Source: JBCDBY01 sp039182715 (lineage in GTDB: Bacteria; Planctomycetota; PLA2). From it: a stretch of DNA of 22,874 nt. Below are positions 15,099 through 22,488 of the stretch, in pieces (position 1 is the stretch's first letter; each line of letters starts with the position of its first letter). The DNA lies in the NCBI GenBank assembly GCA_039182715.1, contig JBCDBY010000030.1:1-22874 (forward strand). The letters are read 5' to 3'. Position numbers and translations under genes: made by a program. The notes below the pieces were generated by a model. That model worked only from the letters and a program-made list of their open reading frames with translations, was not told where the DNA came from and did not search any database.

Positions 15099-15536
15099 AT
15101 GGATCCGATGCAGGAGGCGGTCGCCGAGGCGCGGGCCGGTGTCCGGAATGGAGACGGTGGCCCGTTCGGCGCCGTCATCGTGAAGGACGGCGCCATCCTC
15201 GCCCGCGCGCACAACGAGGTGCTGAAGACCAACGATCCGACCGCCCACGCCGAGGTGCTGGCGATTCGGCGGGCGGCGACGCAGCTCGGCACGCCACACC
15301 TGACGGGCTGCGAGCTCTACACCACCTGCGAGCCGTGCCCGATGTGCCTCGCGGCCATCCACTGGGCGCGCCTCGACCGCGTCATCTACGCCGAAACCCG
15401 CGATTCCGCCGCCCGCATCGGCTTCGACGACGCCAAGTTCCACGCCGCCATGCAGATTCCCATCATCCCCCTGGAGCACACGCCCAGCGGCGGAGCCGCC
15501 GCGCTCTTCGCGGAGTACAAGGGCGAGCGGTACTAG
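15099..15536 (+). CDS. Zinc nucleobase deaminase, guanine-deaminase-like
   Basis: A 145-residue cytidine/deoxycytidylate deaminase-fold enzyme. The zinc site is complete: HAE (H50, catalytic E52) and CEPCPMC (C80 and C83). NDPTAHAEVLAIR, the stretch IHWARLDRVIYA and particularly GFDDAKFH resemble Bacillus GuaD guanine deaminases more than TadA tRNA deaminases, so the likely reaction is guanine to xanthine plus ammonia. TadA or another nucleobase deaminase remains possible. The ATG at 15099 gives a normal family start. No Shine-Dalgarno is visible, consistent with the near-leaderless promoter before it. It is divergent from the M48 gene (58 bp between) and appears to be a single-gene unit. Confidence 0.85.
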   Translation: MDPMQEAVAEARAGVRNGDGGPFGAVIVKDGAILARAHNEVLKTNDPTAHAEVLAIRRAATQLGTPHLTGCELYTTCEPCPMCLAAIHWARLDRVIYAETRDSAARIGFDDAKFHAAMQIPIIPLEHTPSGGAAALFAEYKGERY

Positions 15537-15653
15537 GGCGAGGAGCCAGGGGCCAAGGGCCACCCAGAGGCCTCCGCCCCCCTTTCTGATGGAAGAGGTG
15601 CATGGTTTGGCGCGCATATCTGCCGCTCTTTCCGGCACTTAGGCGATCGGAGT

Positions 15654-15674
15654 GCGGAATTGATTCCGCGTTTT
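15654..15674 (+). terminator. Putative terminator after the deaminase gene
   Basis: GCGGAA-TTGA-TTCCGC (15654-15669) is a perfect 6-bp hairpin followed by GTTTT. It lies about 120 bp downstream of the deaminase stop and before the tandem repeats. The stem is short and the T-run has only four bases. Confidence 0.45.
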
Positions 15675-15690
15675 CCACAGCGTCCAACGC

Positions 15691-15778
15691 TCGCCCCCCG
15701 GCCGTCGCCCCCCGGCCGTCGCCCCCCCGGCCGTCGCCCCCCGGGCCCTCGCCCCCCGGGCCCTCGCCCTCCGGACCC
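15691..15778. repeat. GC-rich 14-15 bp tandem repeat, six units
   Basis: Six head-to-tail units of the type TCGCCCCCCGGCCG start at 15691, 15705, 15719, 15734, 15749 and 15764. The first two are identical, the third has one extra C, and the last three drift to CGGGCCC or CGGACCC endings. The array fills the gap before the SbcD-like gene. It would encode only a Pro-rich low-complexity peptide if an upstream start of that gene were used. Confidence 0.9.
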
Positions 15779-15847
15779 CGGCTCTTGGCTCCCGGCCCGC
15801 CGCGTGTCTCCCTCCCCCCCTATCCTCGGATCCGTCAAGAGGGACCC

Positions 15848-16954
15848 GTGATCCTGCCCAGCGTCCGTTTTCTTCACACGGCCGACTGGCAGCTCGGTAT
15901 GCGTCGCCACTTCCTGGGCGAGGAGGCGCTGCCGCGTTTCCAGCAGGCTCGTATCGACGCCATCCGTTCGCTCGGACGGTTGGCGCGTGCGGAGCGTTGT
16001 GCGTTCCTCGTCGTCGCCGGCGACGTGTTCGAGTCGAACCAGATCGACCGCACGACGCTGCGCCGCGCCGTCGAAGCGCTGCGCGAGGTCGAGCTGCCGG
16101 TCTACCTGCTGCCGGGCAACCACGACCCGCTCGACGCCGCGACCATCTTCACGGCCGAACACTTCGCGGACGCCCCGAACGTGCACGTGCTCGACGGCAT
16201 CGTCGAGGTGATGCCGGGCGTTGACCTCGTCGGCGTACCCTGGCCCAACAAGCGCCCGCGACGCGACCTCGTCGCCGACGCGATCCGCGCGCTCGAGCCG
16301 GCGCCGCAGCGCCTGCGCATCGTCGTCGGCCACGGCATGGTCGACACGCTCTCGCCCGACCGCAACGACCCCGCGCGCATCGCGCTCGCGCCGATGCAGC
16401 AGGCCATCGACGACGGCCACGTCCATTTCGTCGCACTCGGCGACCGCCATTCGTTCACCGAGGTGGCGCCGCGCATCTACTACGCCGGCGCGCCGGAGCC
16501 GACCGACTACGACGAGGAGGCGAGCGGCACTGCGCTCATCGCCGAGATCGACGCCACGCGCTGCGAGGTCTCGCGACACGACGTCGGCACGTGGACCTTC
16601 CGCCGCACCGCCCACGCACTCGACTCGGGGGAGGACGTGGCCGCTCTCGCCGACGAACTCGCCGCGCTTCCCGCCAAGGAGCGCACCATCCTCAAGCTGA
16701 GCTTCGAGGGGGCTCTCTCGCTGGCCGACCGCGCGCGCCTCGACGCCACGCTCGACCAGGCGCGCGAGACGTTCGCGGCCGTGGAGATCTGGTCGCGCCA
16801 TACCGACCTCGTCGTCCGCCCCGACGCAGCCGACCTCGCCGACCTCGACCTCTCCGGCTTCGCGCGCACCACGCTCGAGGCGCTCGACGCGGCGGGCGAC
16901 ACCGAAGCGCTCGCGCTGCTCTATCGCCTGGCGCGCCCGGAGGCGACGGCGTGA
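15848..16954 (+). CDS. SbcD/Mre11-like metallophosphoesterase (DNA repair exonuclease)
   Basis: A 368-residue calcineurin-like phosphoesterase, the expected nuclease subunit of an SbcCD/Mre11-Rad50-type complex with the next gene. Motifs in order: HTADWQLG (D13, with Gln15 where SbcD has His), AGD (D59), GNHD (90-93), GHG (161-163) and GDRHS (198-202, with Asp where Mre11/SbcD has GHxH), then the cap-side YYAGAPEPTDYDEE. The two substitutions resemble the actinobacterial branch as I remember it. The start GTG 15848 follows AGAGGGA. Longer frames from 15602 read the tandem repeat and are rejected. The stop overlaps the next start (GTGA), so the two genes are coupled. Confidence 0.88.
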   Translation: MILPSVRFLHTADWQLGMRRHFLGEEALPRFQQARIDAIRSLGRLARAERCAFLVVAGDVFESNQIDRTTLRRAVEALREVELPVYLLPGNHDPLDAATIFTAEHFADAPNVHVLDGIVEVMPGVDLVGVPWPNKRPRRDLVADAIRALEPAPQRLRIVVGHGMVDTLSPDRNDPARIALAPMQQAIDDGHVHFVALGDRHSFTEVAPRIYYAGAPEPTDYDEEASGTALIAEIDATRCEVSRHDVGTWTFRRTAHALDSGEDVAALADELAALPAKERTILKLSFEGALSLADRARLDATLDQARETFAAVEIWSRHTDLVVRPDAADLADLDLSGFARTTLEALDAAGDTEALALLYRLARPEATA

Positions 16955-19581
16955 GGCTGCTCTCCCTGCGCATCGCCCATTTCCGCGGCGTCGACGAGCG
17001 CGCCCTCACCTTCCGCGCGCAGGGCGTCACCGTCATCGAGGGCGCCAACGAAACCGGCAAGTCGTCGCTCGCCGAGGCGCTCGACCTACTGCTCGACGAG
17101 CTCGACTCGACGAAGAAGAAGAAGGTGCTCGACGTGCAGCCGGTCGATCGCGATGCCGGCCCCGAAGTCGAGGCGGAGATCGAAAGCGGTCCCTACCGGT
17201 TCACCTACCGCAAGCGTTTCCTCCGCAAGCCGGAGACGGTCCTGCGCGTCACCGCGCCGCGCGCGGAGAACCTCACCGGACGCGCCGCCCATGAACGGGT
17301 GCGCCGCATTCTCGAGGAGACGATGGACCTCGACCTGTGGCGCGCGCTGCGCGTGCGGCAGGGCGTCGGCCTCGAGGCGAACGCGCTCGACCGCGCGCCG
17401 AGCCTGCTGCGCGCGCTCGATGCCGCGGCCGGCCAGGAGACCGCGGGCGATCGCGAACTCGACCTCTTCGAGCGCGTGCACCAGGAGTACCTGCGCTACT
17501 ACACCGACACCGGCAAGGAGCGCGCCCCGCTGAAGGAGGCCGCCGCCGCTCTCACGCACGCCCGGGAGGAGTGCGAACGGGTGCGCCTCGAACTCGACGC
17601 GCTTGAGCGCGACATCGAGCGGAGCGAGCAGCTCGAAACGCGGGTGACGGCGCTGCGCGGCGAGCGCGAGGCGGGCGAAACGCGCCTGCGCGAACACGAG
17701 GGCGAACTCGCGCGGCTGGAAAAGACGCAGGAGCAGGTCGCCGCCATGCGCATGCAGGCAACCGCGGCCGACGCCTCCGTGACCGCCGCGCGACGCGAGC
17801 AGCAGCTGCGGGACGATCGTCGCGAGGCGGCCGAGGCCGCGGCGCAGCGACTCGCCCGACTCGAACGCGAGGCGGCGCGCGACCGACCCGCGCTGGCCGA
17901 GGCGGAGCGCGAGGCGGCGCAGGCCGACGCGCTTCTCGCCGAGAGCGACGCCGGCGCGACCGCGGCCGAGGCGCGCTACGACCGGGCCGGCCTCGACTTC
18001 AAGTTCCGCCACTACGAGCTCGACTTGAAGAAGATGCGCGCGCGTCGAGATGCGGTGCGGGCCGACCGCGAACGACGACAGACGGCGCGTGATTTTCTTG
18101 CGGGCACGAAACTCGACGCGGACAAGCACGCCGCGCTGCGTCGCGCGCATCTCGAGCTGGAGCGGCTGCGCGCACGCCACGAGGCGCAGGGGGCGCGGCT
18201 GCGCGCCGAGGCGCTCGACGACGTCACACTGCGGATGGACGGGACGGGCCTTCCGTTTGCAAAGGGCGAAACGATCGACGAGGCGGTCGACGGCGAGCGC
18301 ACGCTCGAGCTGCCCGGCATCCTGCGCGTCACCTTCCGCGGCGGCGCGGGCGCGGCCGAACTGGGTGACGCGGTCGAGCGTCAGGCGCAACAGTTCACTG
18401 CTCTGCTGCGCGAGGCGGGCGTGGCATCGCTGGACGAGGCGGACACGGTCCTGCAGCAACGCGCCGCCGCGGAGCTGACGATCGAGACGTGCGACCAGCA
18501 GATTCGCCAGAACCTCGACGACCTCACCTACGAGGATCTCGTCGGTCGCATCGAGGGTCTCGAGACCTACGTCGAGAACTACCTCGCCGAGCGCGGCGAC
18601 GAGCTGCCGGTGCCGGCCGACTACGACTCCGCCAAACGCGCCAACAGCGAAGCGCGCGAGGCGCGGGAATCGGCCGTTGCCGCGCTCGCCACGGCGCGCG
18701 GTCGCCAGACGACGGCGCAGGAACGCCTCGCCACGCTGCGGGGCCGTCTCAACGAAGCGGCCGTGGAGCTCAAGGTGGCGGTCCGCGACCGCGAGGAGTG
18801 CGAGCGCGTGCTCGCGATGGAACGGGAGCGGCGGCCCGACGGGCAGGTGGCGCAGGAGCTCGCGCAGGCACACACCAAGGCGAGCGAGACGCGCCATCGG
18901 TTCGAGGAGGCGCAGCGCACGCTGGCCGAGCGGCGCCCCGACTCGGTGCGCGAGCTCGCGCTCAATGCACGCAAGGTGGCGGACCGGGCCGCCCGCGAAC
19001 TGCGCGAAACGGAAAACGAGCGGCACGCGCTGCTCGGCCGGCTCGAGGTGCGCGGCAGCGAAGGGCTCTTCGACCGCGAGCAGGACGCGCAGACGCGCCG
19101 GACCCGCGCGGAGCGACAGCTCGCCTCGGTGGAGGCGCGCGCGGGCGCCGCGCGACGGCTCTACGAAACGATGCATGCGCAGCGCGAGGAAGCGCGACGC
19201 GCCTACGCCGCCCCGCTCCGCGAGAAGATCGAGGAGCTTGGCCGCTATGTCTTCGAGGCCGACTTCGAGGTGGAACTCGATCCCGAGCTGCGCGTCGCGC
19301 GGCGCACGCTGCACGGACGCACGCTTCCCATCGAAAGCCTCAGCGGCGGCGCGCGGGAACAGATCGCGCTCATCACGCAGCTTGCGGCCGCCCTGCTGGT
19401 CGACCCGGCGGACGGCGTGCCGGTCATCCTCGACGACGCGCTCGGCTACACCGACCCGGGCCGTCTGGAAGGGCTCGGCGCGCTGCTCAGCCACGCCGGC
19501 CGCGACGCGCAGATTCTCGTGCTGACCTGCTCGCCCGGACGGTTCCGCCACGTCGGCGAGGCCGAGGTCATCCGGCTGTAG
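16951..19581 (+). CDS. SbcC/Rad50-like AAA ATPase with coiled coils
   Basis: An 876-residue SMC-type ATPase that should work with the preceding nuclease at DNA ends or structures. The N-terminal lobe has Walker A GANETGKSS (31-39) and STKKKKVLDVQP. Two long charged Ala/Glu/Arg-rich coiled-coil arms (about 185-340 and 600-770) flank a mid region (about 360-590). The C-terminal lobe has signature LSGG (797-800) and Walker B VILDD (825-829) followed by ALGYTD. I find no CxxC zinc hook, so arms may join in another way. GTG 16951 overlaps the previous stop. The TAG stop lies inside the 14-bp tandem repeat that follows. Closest recalled relatives are actinobacterial AAA proteins paired with the same nuclease type. 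Confidence 0.88.
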   Translation: MRLLSLRIAHFRGVDERALTFRAQGVTVIEGANETGKSSLAEALDLLLDELDSTKKKKVLDVQPVDRDAGPEVEAEIESGPYRFTYRKRFLRKPETVLRVTAPRAENLTGRAAHERVRRILEETMDLDLWRALRVRQGVGLEANALDRAPSLLRALDAAAGQETAGDRELDLFERVHQEYLRYYTDTGKERAPLKEAAAALTHAREECERVRLELDALERDIERSEQLETRVTALRGEREAGETRLREHEGELARLEKTQEQVAAMRMQATAADASVTAARREQQLRDDRREAAEAAAQRLARLEREAARDRPALAEAEREAAQADALLAESDAGATAAEARYDRAGLDFKFRHYELDLKKMRARRDAVRADRERRQTARDFLAGTKLDADKHAALRRAHLELERLRARHEAQGARLRAEALDDVTLRMDGTGLPFAKGETIDEAVDGERTLELPGILRVTFRGGAGAAELGDAVERQAQQFTALLREAGVASLDEADTVLQQRAAAELTIETCDQQIRQNLDDLTYEDLVGRIEGLETYVENYLAERGDELPVPADYDSAKRANSEAREARESAVAALATARGRQTTAQERLATLRGRLNEAAVELKVAVRDREECERVLAMERERRPDGQVAQELAQAHTKASETRHRFEEAQRTLAERRPDSVRELALNARKVADRAARELRETENERHALLGRLEVRGSEGLFDREQDAQTRRTRAERQLASVEARAGAARRLYETMHAQREEARRAYAAPLREKIEELGRYVFEADFEVELDPELRVARRTLHGRTLPIESLSGGAREQIALITQLAAALLVDPADGVPVILDDALGYTDPGRLEGLGALLSHAGRDAQILVLTCSPGRFRHVGEAEVIRL

Positions 19582-19643
19582 TCATTCCGCTGTAGTCATT
19601 CCGCTGTAATCATTCCGCTGTAATCACCCCGCTGTCGTCATCC
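19576..19643. repeat. 14-bp tandem repeat spanning two gene ends
   Basis: Nearly five units of CTGTAGTCATTCCG start at 19576, 19590, 19604, 19618 and 19632. The first two are identical, the third has A for G, and the fourth and fifth drift further. The stop of the ATPase gene (TAG 19579-19581) lies in unit 1 and the stop of the convergent methyltransferase (TGA, 19624-19626) in unit 4. Every early unit carries stop codons on both strands. Confidence 0.9.
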
Positions 19644-20859
19644 AGGCGGAAAACGCGGGGTCGAACTCGCTCGGGCGACCGAGAAGAGCGCGAATCGAGT
19701 CGGGCACGCGACGAAGGTCCGGCATCGGCAGGTCGCGCAGGTGTCGCAGTTTCACCTGCGGGAAACTGCGTTGCCCCGCCTCCCGGACGCGCGCCTGGTG
19801 ATAGCGCGCCACGAGCGGGTTGTTGAGCCAGGCAACGATCAGCGCCGGATCGACGTCGGGCAGTCCGCGGCACGCGAGCACGCTGTTGCGGAAATACGCC
19901 GGCTTGGCGTGCAGCGCGGCGATAGGACGGTCCGCGGTCTGGCGCAGCAGAATGGGCACGTCGACATAGACCGCTTCCGGCGCGGCGCGAAAGTACTCGC
20001 CCCCGGTGCGCACGTAGTCGTCCCGGAACCGCCGACGCGGCGCATCGAGGCGGTACGGGTGCACGTCGCGCCCTTCGCGAATCGGGCGCCCCTGCTCCCC
20101 GATCAGCCGGCGCGCGCAGTTGCCGGTGTGGACGCCGATGTCGGCGAAGAGCGGCGCGGGCGGCCGCGGCAGCGCATCGAGCGCGGGCGGAAGCAAGTCC
20201 GGCGCACGCAACGGAATCGGCCGCGCGTCGGCTTCGCCCGGCGTGCACTCGACGACGAGCAGGCAGGTGGGCTGGCAGACGCCCTCGAACACGTCTTCGC
20301 CCAGCAGGCGGGCGGGCTCGAAGACGCGTCCGTGCGCGCGCAGGTGGGACCGCACCGCGCCGTATCGCTCGAGGTCGCAGACCTGCGCCGGCAACAGCAG
20401 CGCGATGCGCGTGCGCGCGAGGCGTACCGCGAGCTGCACGAAGGCGGCGTGCAGACTCGGCCAACGGCGGAAGAGCGGGTAGCGCGTGCGCAGCTCTTCC
20501 CGCTCGGCGTCGGGCAGCGGATGTGCGTGCCGACCGGAGAAACTGACCCACGGCGGGTTGGCGACGACAAAGTCAAACGGCGCTTCCGGCCACGCGTCGC
20601 GCAACGCGTCGCCGCAACGCAGGTCCGCGCGCGCACCGAGCCGCGCCTGTGCACGGCGCAGCGCGTCCGGATCGCAATCCATGCCGTGGAGCTGCGCGTC
20701 CGGGCGTAATGCGGCCACGGCGGCAAGCAGCGCGCCGTCCCCGCACGCCGGGTCGCAGACCCGCGGCGCCCGCTCGTGCGGCCACGCCGAGAGCGCCGCC
20801 GCCGCCAGCTCCTCGGCCAGCGGACGAGGCGTGTAGACGCTTCCGCGCGGTTGGATCAC
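19624..20859 (-). CDS. N6-adenine DNA methyltransferase with C-terminal recognition domain
   Basis: A 411-residue S-adenosylmethionine-dependent methylase. Motif I is DPACGDGALL (36-45), the acidic SAM-ribose residue lies in MDCDPDALRRA, and catalytic motif IV is NPPW (101-104), which marks N6-adenine enzymes. The C-terminal part (about 225-400) with FRNSVLACRGLPDVDP, WLNNPLVARYH and FPQVKLRHLRDLPMP resembles TaqI/Eco57I-type specificity domains. No nuclease or ATPase domain is present and no restriction gene is adjacent, so it is either a solitary methylase or an orphan. I use GTG 20859; GAGGGG lies further upstream than ideal. It is divergent from ftcD (38 bp apart). Target sequence cannot be read from this. 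Confidence 0.88.
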   Translation of the reverse strand: MIQPRGSVYTPRPLAEELAAAALSAWPHERAPRVCDPACGDGALLAAVAALRPDAQLHGMDCDPDALRRAQARLGARADLRCGDALRDAWPEAPFDFVVANPPWVSFSGRHAHPLPDAEREELRTRYPLFRRWPSLHAAFVQLAVRLARTRIALLLPAQVCDLERYGAVRSHLRAHGRVFEPARLLGEDVFEGVCQPTCLLVVECTPGEADARPIPLRAPDLLPPALDALPRPPAPLFADIGVHTGNCARRLIGEQGRPIREGRDVHPYRLDAPRRRFRDDYVRTGGEYFRAAPEAVYVDVPILLRQTADRPIAALHAKPAYFRNSVLACRGLPDVDPALIVAWLNNPLVARYHQARVREAGQRSFPQVKLRHLRDLPMPDLRRVPDSIRALLGRPSEFDPAFSAWMTTAG

Positions 20860-20870
20860 CCGAACATGCT

Positions 20871-20890
20871 CGCACCCCTCACGTACACTG
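20871..20890 (+). promoter_or_regulatory. Putative promoter of ftcD
   Basis: CGCACCC, six bases, then TACACTG, with the -10-like TACACT (20884-20889) only 8 bp before the ATG. Spacing and bases match the element before the deaminase gene at 15070-15089. It predicts a leaderless transcript. Confidence 0.4.
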
Positions 20891-20897
20891 CCCGCTG

Positions 20898-22193
20898 ATG
20901 GCGTGGATCGAGTGCGTTCCCAACGTTTCGGAGGGCCGCCGCAAGGACGTCATCCGCGCGATCGGCGAATCCATCGTCAACGTGCCCGGCGCCGACCTCC
21001 GTTCGGTGCACAGCGACGTCGATCACAACCGCACGGTCTACACGATCGTCGGCTCGCCGTTCTCGGTCCGCGAAGCGGCGTTCCGCTGCGTCGCCGCCGC
21101 CCAGGAGCACATCGACATCTCCGACCACGACGGCGTTCACCCCCGTTTCGGGGCGGCGGACGTCGTGCCGTTCATCCCGCTCTCCGGCGCCAATCTCGCG
21201 CGCTGCGGCACATGGGCGCGCGAGCTCGCGCAGCGGATCGAGAGCGAACTTGAAATTCCGACCTACACGTACGGCGCCGCGAGCGAGAACGGGGAGACGC
21301 TGCCGGAGGTCCGTCGTCGCGCCGACCGCGCGCACCCGACCGCGGGTGCGGTGGCGGTCGGTGCCCGGGACCTGCTCATCGCCTATAACGTCATGCTCGA
21401 CACGACCGACTTGGCCGTGGCGAAGCGCATTGCGCGCGCGGTGCGCGAGGCGGACGGCGGCCTGCCTGCGGTCCGCGCGCTCGGATTCGCGCTGCCGAGC
21501 CGCCAGTGCGTGCAGGTCTCGATGAACCTGATCGACTTCCGCAAGAGCTCGCCGCTGCGCGCCTATCGCCGCATCCGTCAGCTCGCGCGAGACGAGAAGG
21601 TCGAGGTGATCGGCAGCGAAGTGGTCGGCATGATTCCGCGCGAGGCCGTCGATCGCGGCCTGCGCGCCGCGCTCAAGAGCAACATGCTGCAGGTGCTCGA
21701 CCCGGAGCCCTCGCTGCTCGACCGCATCGCGGCCCGCACGCCGACCCCCGCCGGCGGTTCGGCGGCCGCCCACACCGGCGCGCTCGCTGCGGCGCTGGTC
21801 GTGATGAGCTGCGATCTCTCGCGACCGACCCCGCGCCTGCGCGAGCTGCGTCTCAAAGCGGACCGGCTGCGCGCGCAGTTGGGGCAGCTCGTGGAGGCGG
21901 ACGCCCGCGCCTATCAGGAATGGTCGCAGTCGCAGGAGGAATCGGCGCTGCGCGAAGCAACCGAGATCCCGGTGCAGATCATGGAGCGCTGCGCCGAACT
22001 CTGGTCGATCGCGGCGGCGGCGACGCAGCACTGCGAGGACAAGGTCTCCTCCGACTGCTCGGCCGGCCGAAGGCTCGCGGAGACCGCCCGCGACATCGCG
22101 GCGGACACCGCGCGGGCGAACCTTCCACTCATCACGGACGGCACGTTTCGGAGCAAAATTGCGCGTCGCTTAGCGGCCGCTTTTTCCGGGTGA
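20898..22193 (+). CDS. ftcD: Bifunctional glutamate formiminotransferase-cyclodeaminase
   Basis: Transfers the formimino group of N-formimino-L-glutamate to tetrahydrofolate and then releases ammonia to give methenyl-THF, so it completes the route begun by hutU-hutI. The formiminotransferase part (about 1-268) starts with the diagnostic WIECVPNVSEGR and has DVDHNRTVYTIVG, DHDGVHPRFGAADVVPF and the late QVSMNLIDFRKSSPLRAYR. The cyclodeaminase part (about 270-431) has TPTPAGGSAAAHTGALAAAL and a helical C-terminus. At about 160 residues that domain is shorter than the roughly 200 of animal FTCD, and the total of 431 compares with 541 in human. The ATG at 20898 has no Shine-Dalgarno but has a close -10-like box. 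No other hut gene is adjacent. Confidence 0.95.
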   Translation: MAWIECVPNVSEGRRKDVIRAIGESIVNVPGADLRSVHSDVDHNRTVYTIVGSPFSVREAAFRCVAAAQEHIDISDHDGVHPRFGAADVVPFIPLSGANLARCGTWARELAQRIESELEIPTYTYGAASENGETLPEVRRRADRAHPTAGAVAVGARDLLIAYNVMLDTTDLAVAKRIARAVREADGGLPAVRALGFALPSRQCVQVSMNLIDFRKSSPLRAYRRIRQLARDEKVEVIGSEVVGMIPREAVDRGLRAALKSNMLQVLDPEPSLLDRIAARTPTPAGGSAAAHTGALAAALVVMSCDLSRPTPRLRELRLKADRLRAQLGQLVEADARAYQEWSQSQEESALREATEIPVQIMERCAELWSIAAAATQHCEDKVSSDCSAGRRLAETARDIAADTARANLPLITDGTFRSKIARRLAAAFSG

Positions 22194-22217
22194 CGCGTCC
22201 CCTGATCCGATTACAGT
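22190..22217 (+). promoter_or_regulatory. Putative promoter of the structured RNA
   Basis: GTGACG (22190-22195), 16 bp, TACAGT (22212-22217): four of six matches to each sigma-70 box. It overlaps the ftcD stop codon. The predicted start, about 22224, is the first base of hairpin 1 of the RNA downstream. Confidence 0.4.
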
Positions 22218-22356
22218 GATGTTGGCGCCGGGTCGACAGCCGGCGCGACTACCTGGTTTCGCACCGACGGGTGCGATGGGCAAGGAGGCCGCTTCAACCG
22301 TGGTTTGGGACTTCGGGTTGGAGATAGGCGAGGCCCTGATGAAAGGAGGTGATCAC

Positions 22357-22392
22357 GTGATAGGAAGTCCGAATAGGAGGCCGTCCTCCTAA
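22357..22392 (+). CDS. Possible 11-codon mini-ORF behind a perfect Shine-Dalgarno
   Basis: GTG at 22357-22359 lies seven bases after GGAGG within the 13-base anti-SD complement AAAGGAGGTGATC. The peptide would be (V/M)IGSPNRRPSS, with the stop TAA directly after the CCTCCT arm of a hairpin. The same frame extends upstream to ATG 22276 and ATG 22219, but neither has a ribosome site. It may be a leader peptide or small protein, or the SD may serve another purpose in an RNA. Coding status is unproven. Confidence 0.3.
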   Translation: MIGSPNRRPSS

Positions 22393-22408
22393 CTGGGACG
22401 ACCGACGG

Positions 22409-22434
22409 GTCTCCTCCGTAGGAGACGGTTTTTT
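22409..22434 (+). terminator. Intrinsic terminator 1 of the structured RNA
   Basis: GTCTCCT-CCGT-AGGAGAC is a perfect 7-bp stem, then GG and six T. It is a textbook rho-independent terminator on the plus strand. Its stem arms are near-copies of the AGGAGG/CCTCCT arms at 22375-22390, so alternative pairings are possible. Confidence 0.85.
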
Positions 22435-22435
22435 C

Positions 22436-22467
22436 GACAGGGTGCGCCTCGCGCACCCTGTCTTTTT
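22436..22467 (+). terminator. Intrinsic terminator 2, immediately downstream
   Basis: GACAGGGTGCGC and GCGCACCCTGTC form a perfect 12-bp stem with a CTC loop, followed by five T. It starts 2 bp after the T-run of terminator 1, making a tandem double terminator. On the minus strand the stem is followed by CGAAAAAA and no T-run, so it acts rightward. Confidence 0.9.
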
Positions 22468-22488
22468 ATGGGTCCAACGGCTTACGCC

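Larger units (their letters stand above)
22224..22434 (+). ncRNA. Highly structured small RNA candidate (or leader with tiny ORF)
   Basis: A chain of perfect or near-perfect hairpins: 22225-22246 (7 bp GCGCCGG/CCGGCGC), 22259-22276 (7 bp TCGCACC/GGTGCGA), 22292-22323 (8 bp with one G-U, enclosed by GGGC/GCCC at 22278-22281 and 22333-22336), 22375-22390 (AGGAGG/CCTCCT, loop CCGT) and the terminator at 22409. Between them AAAGGAGGTGATC (22342-22354) is a 13-base complement of the usual 16S rRNA 3' tail, followed seven bases after GGAGG by a GTG that opens an 11-codon ORF to TAA 22392. The same frame is open from ATG 22276 (38 codons) and ATG 22219 (57 codons), ending in MKGGDHVIGSPNRRPSS. I recognise no known RNA family or protein. 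Alternatives are a small-protein gene or an attenuator. Confidence 0.5.

Noticed and set aside
15041..15292. N-terminal extension of the M48 protease
   Set aside because: It runs antisense through the deaminase gene, and MDFYTSQDKARR is the family-typical start.
15099..15536. tRNA adenosine deaminase TadA
   Set aside because: The GFDD segment and the C-terminal half resemble GuaD better, though the zinc core is shared and the choice is not absolute.
15602..15847. Pro-rich N-terminal extension of the SbcD-like nuclease
   Set aside because: It is the translation of the GC-rich tandem repeat; GTG 15848 has a ribosome site and gives the normal start.
22276..22392. PqqA-like peptide precursor
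   Set aside because: The peptide has a GLEIGEA stretch but lacks the E-x-x-x-Y crosslink motif, and no pqq or radical-SAM gene is present.
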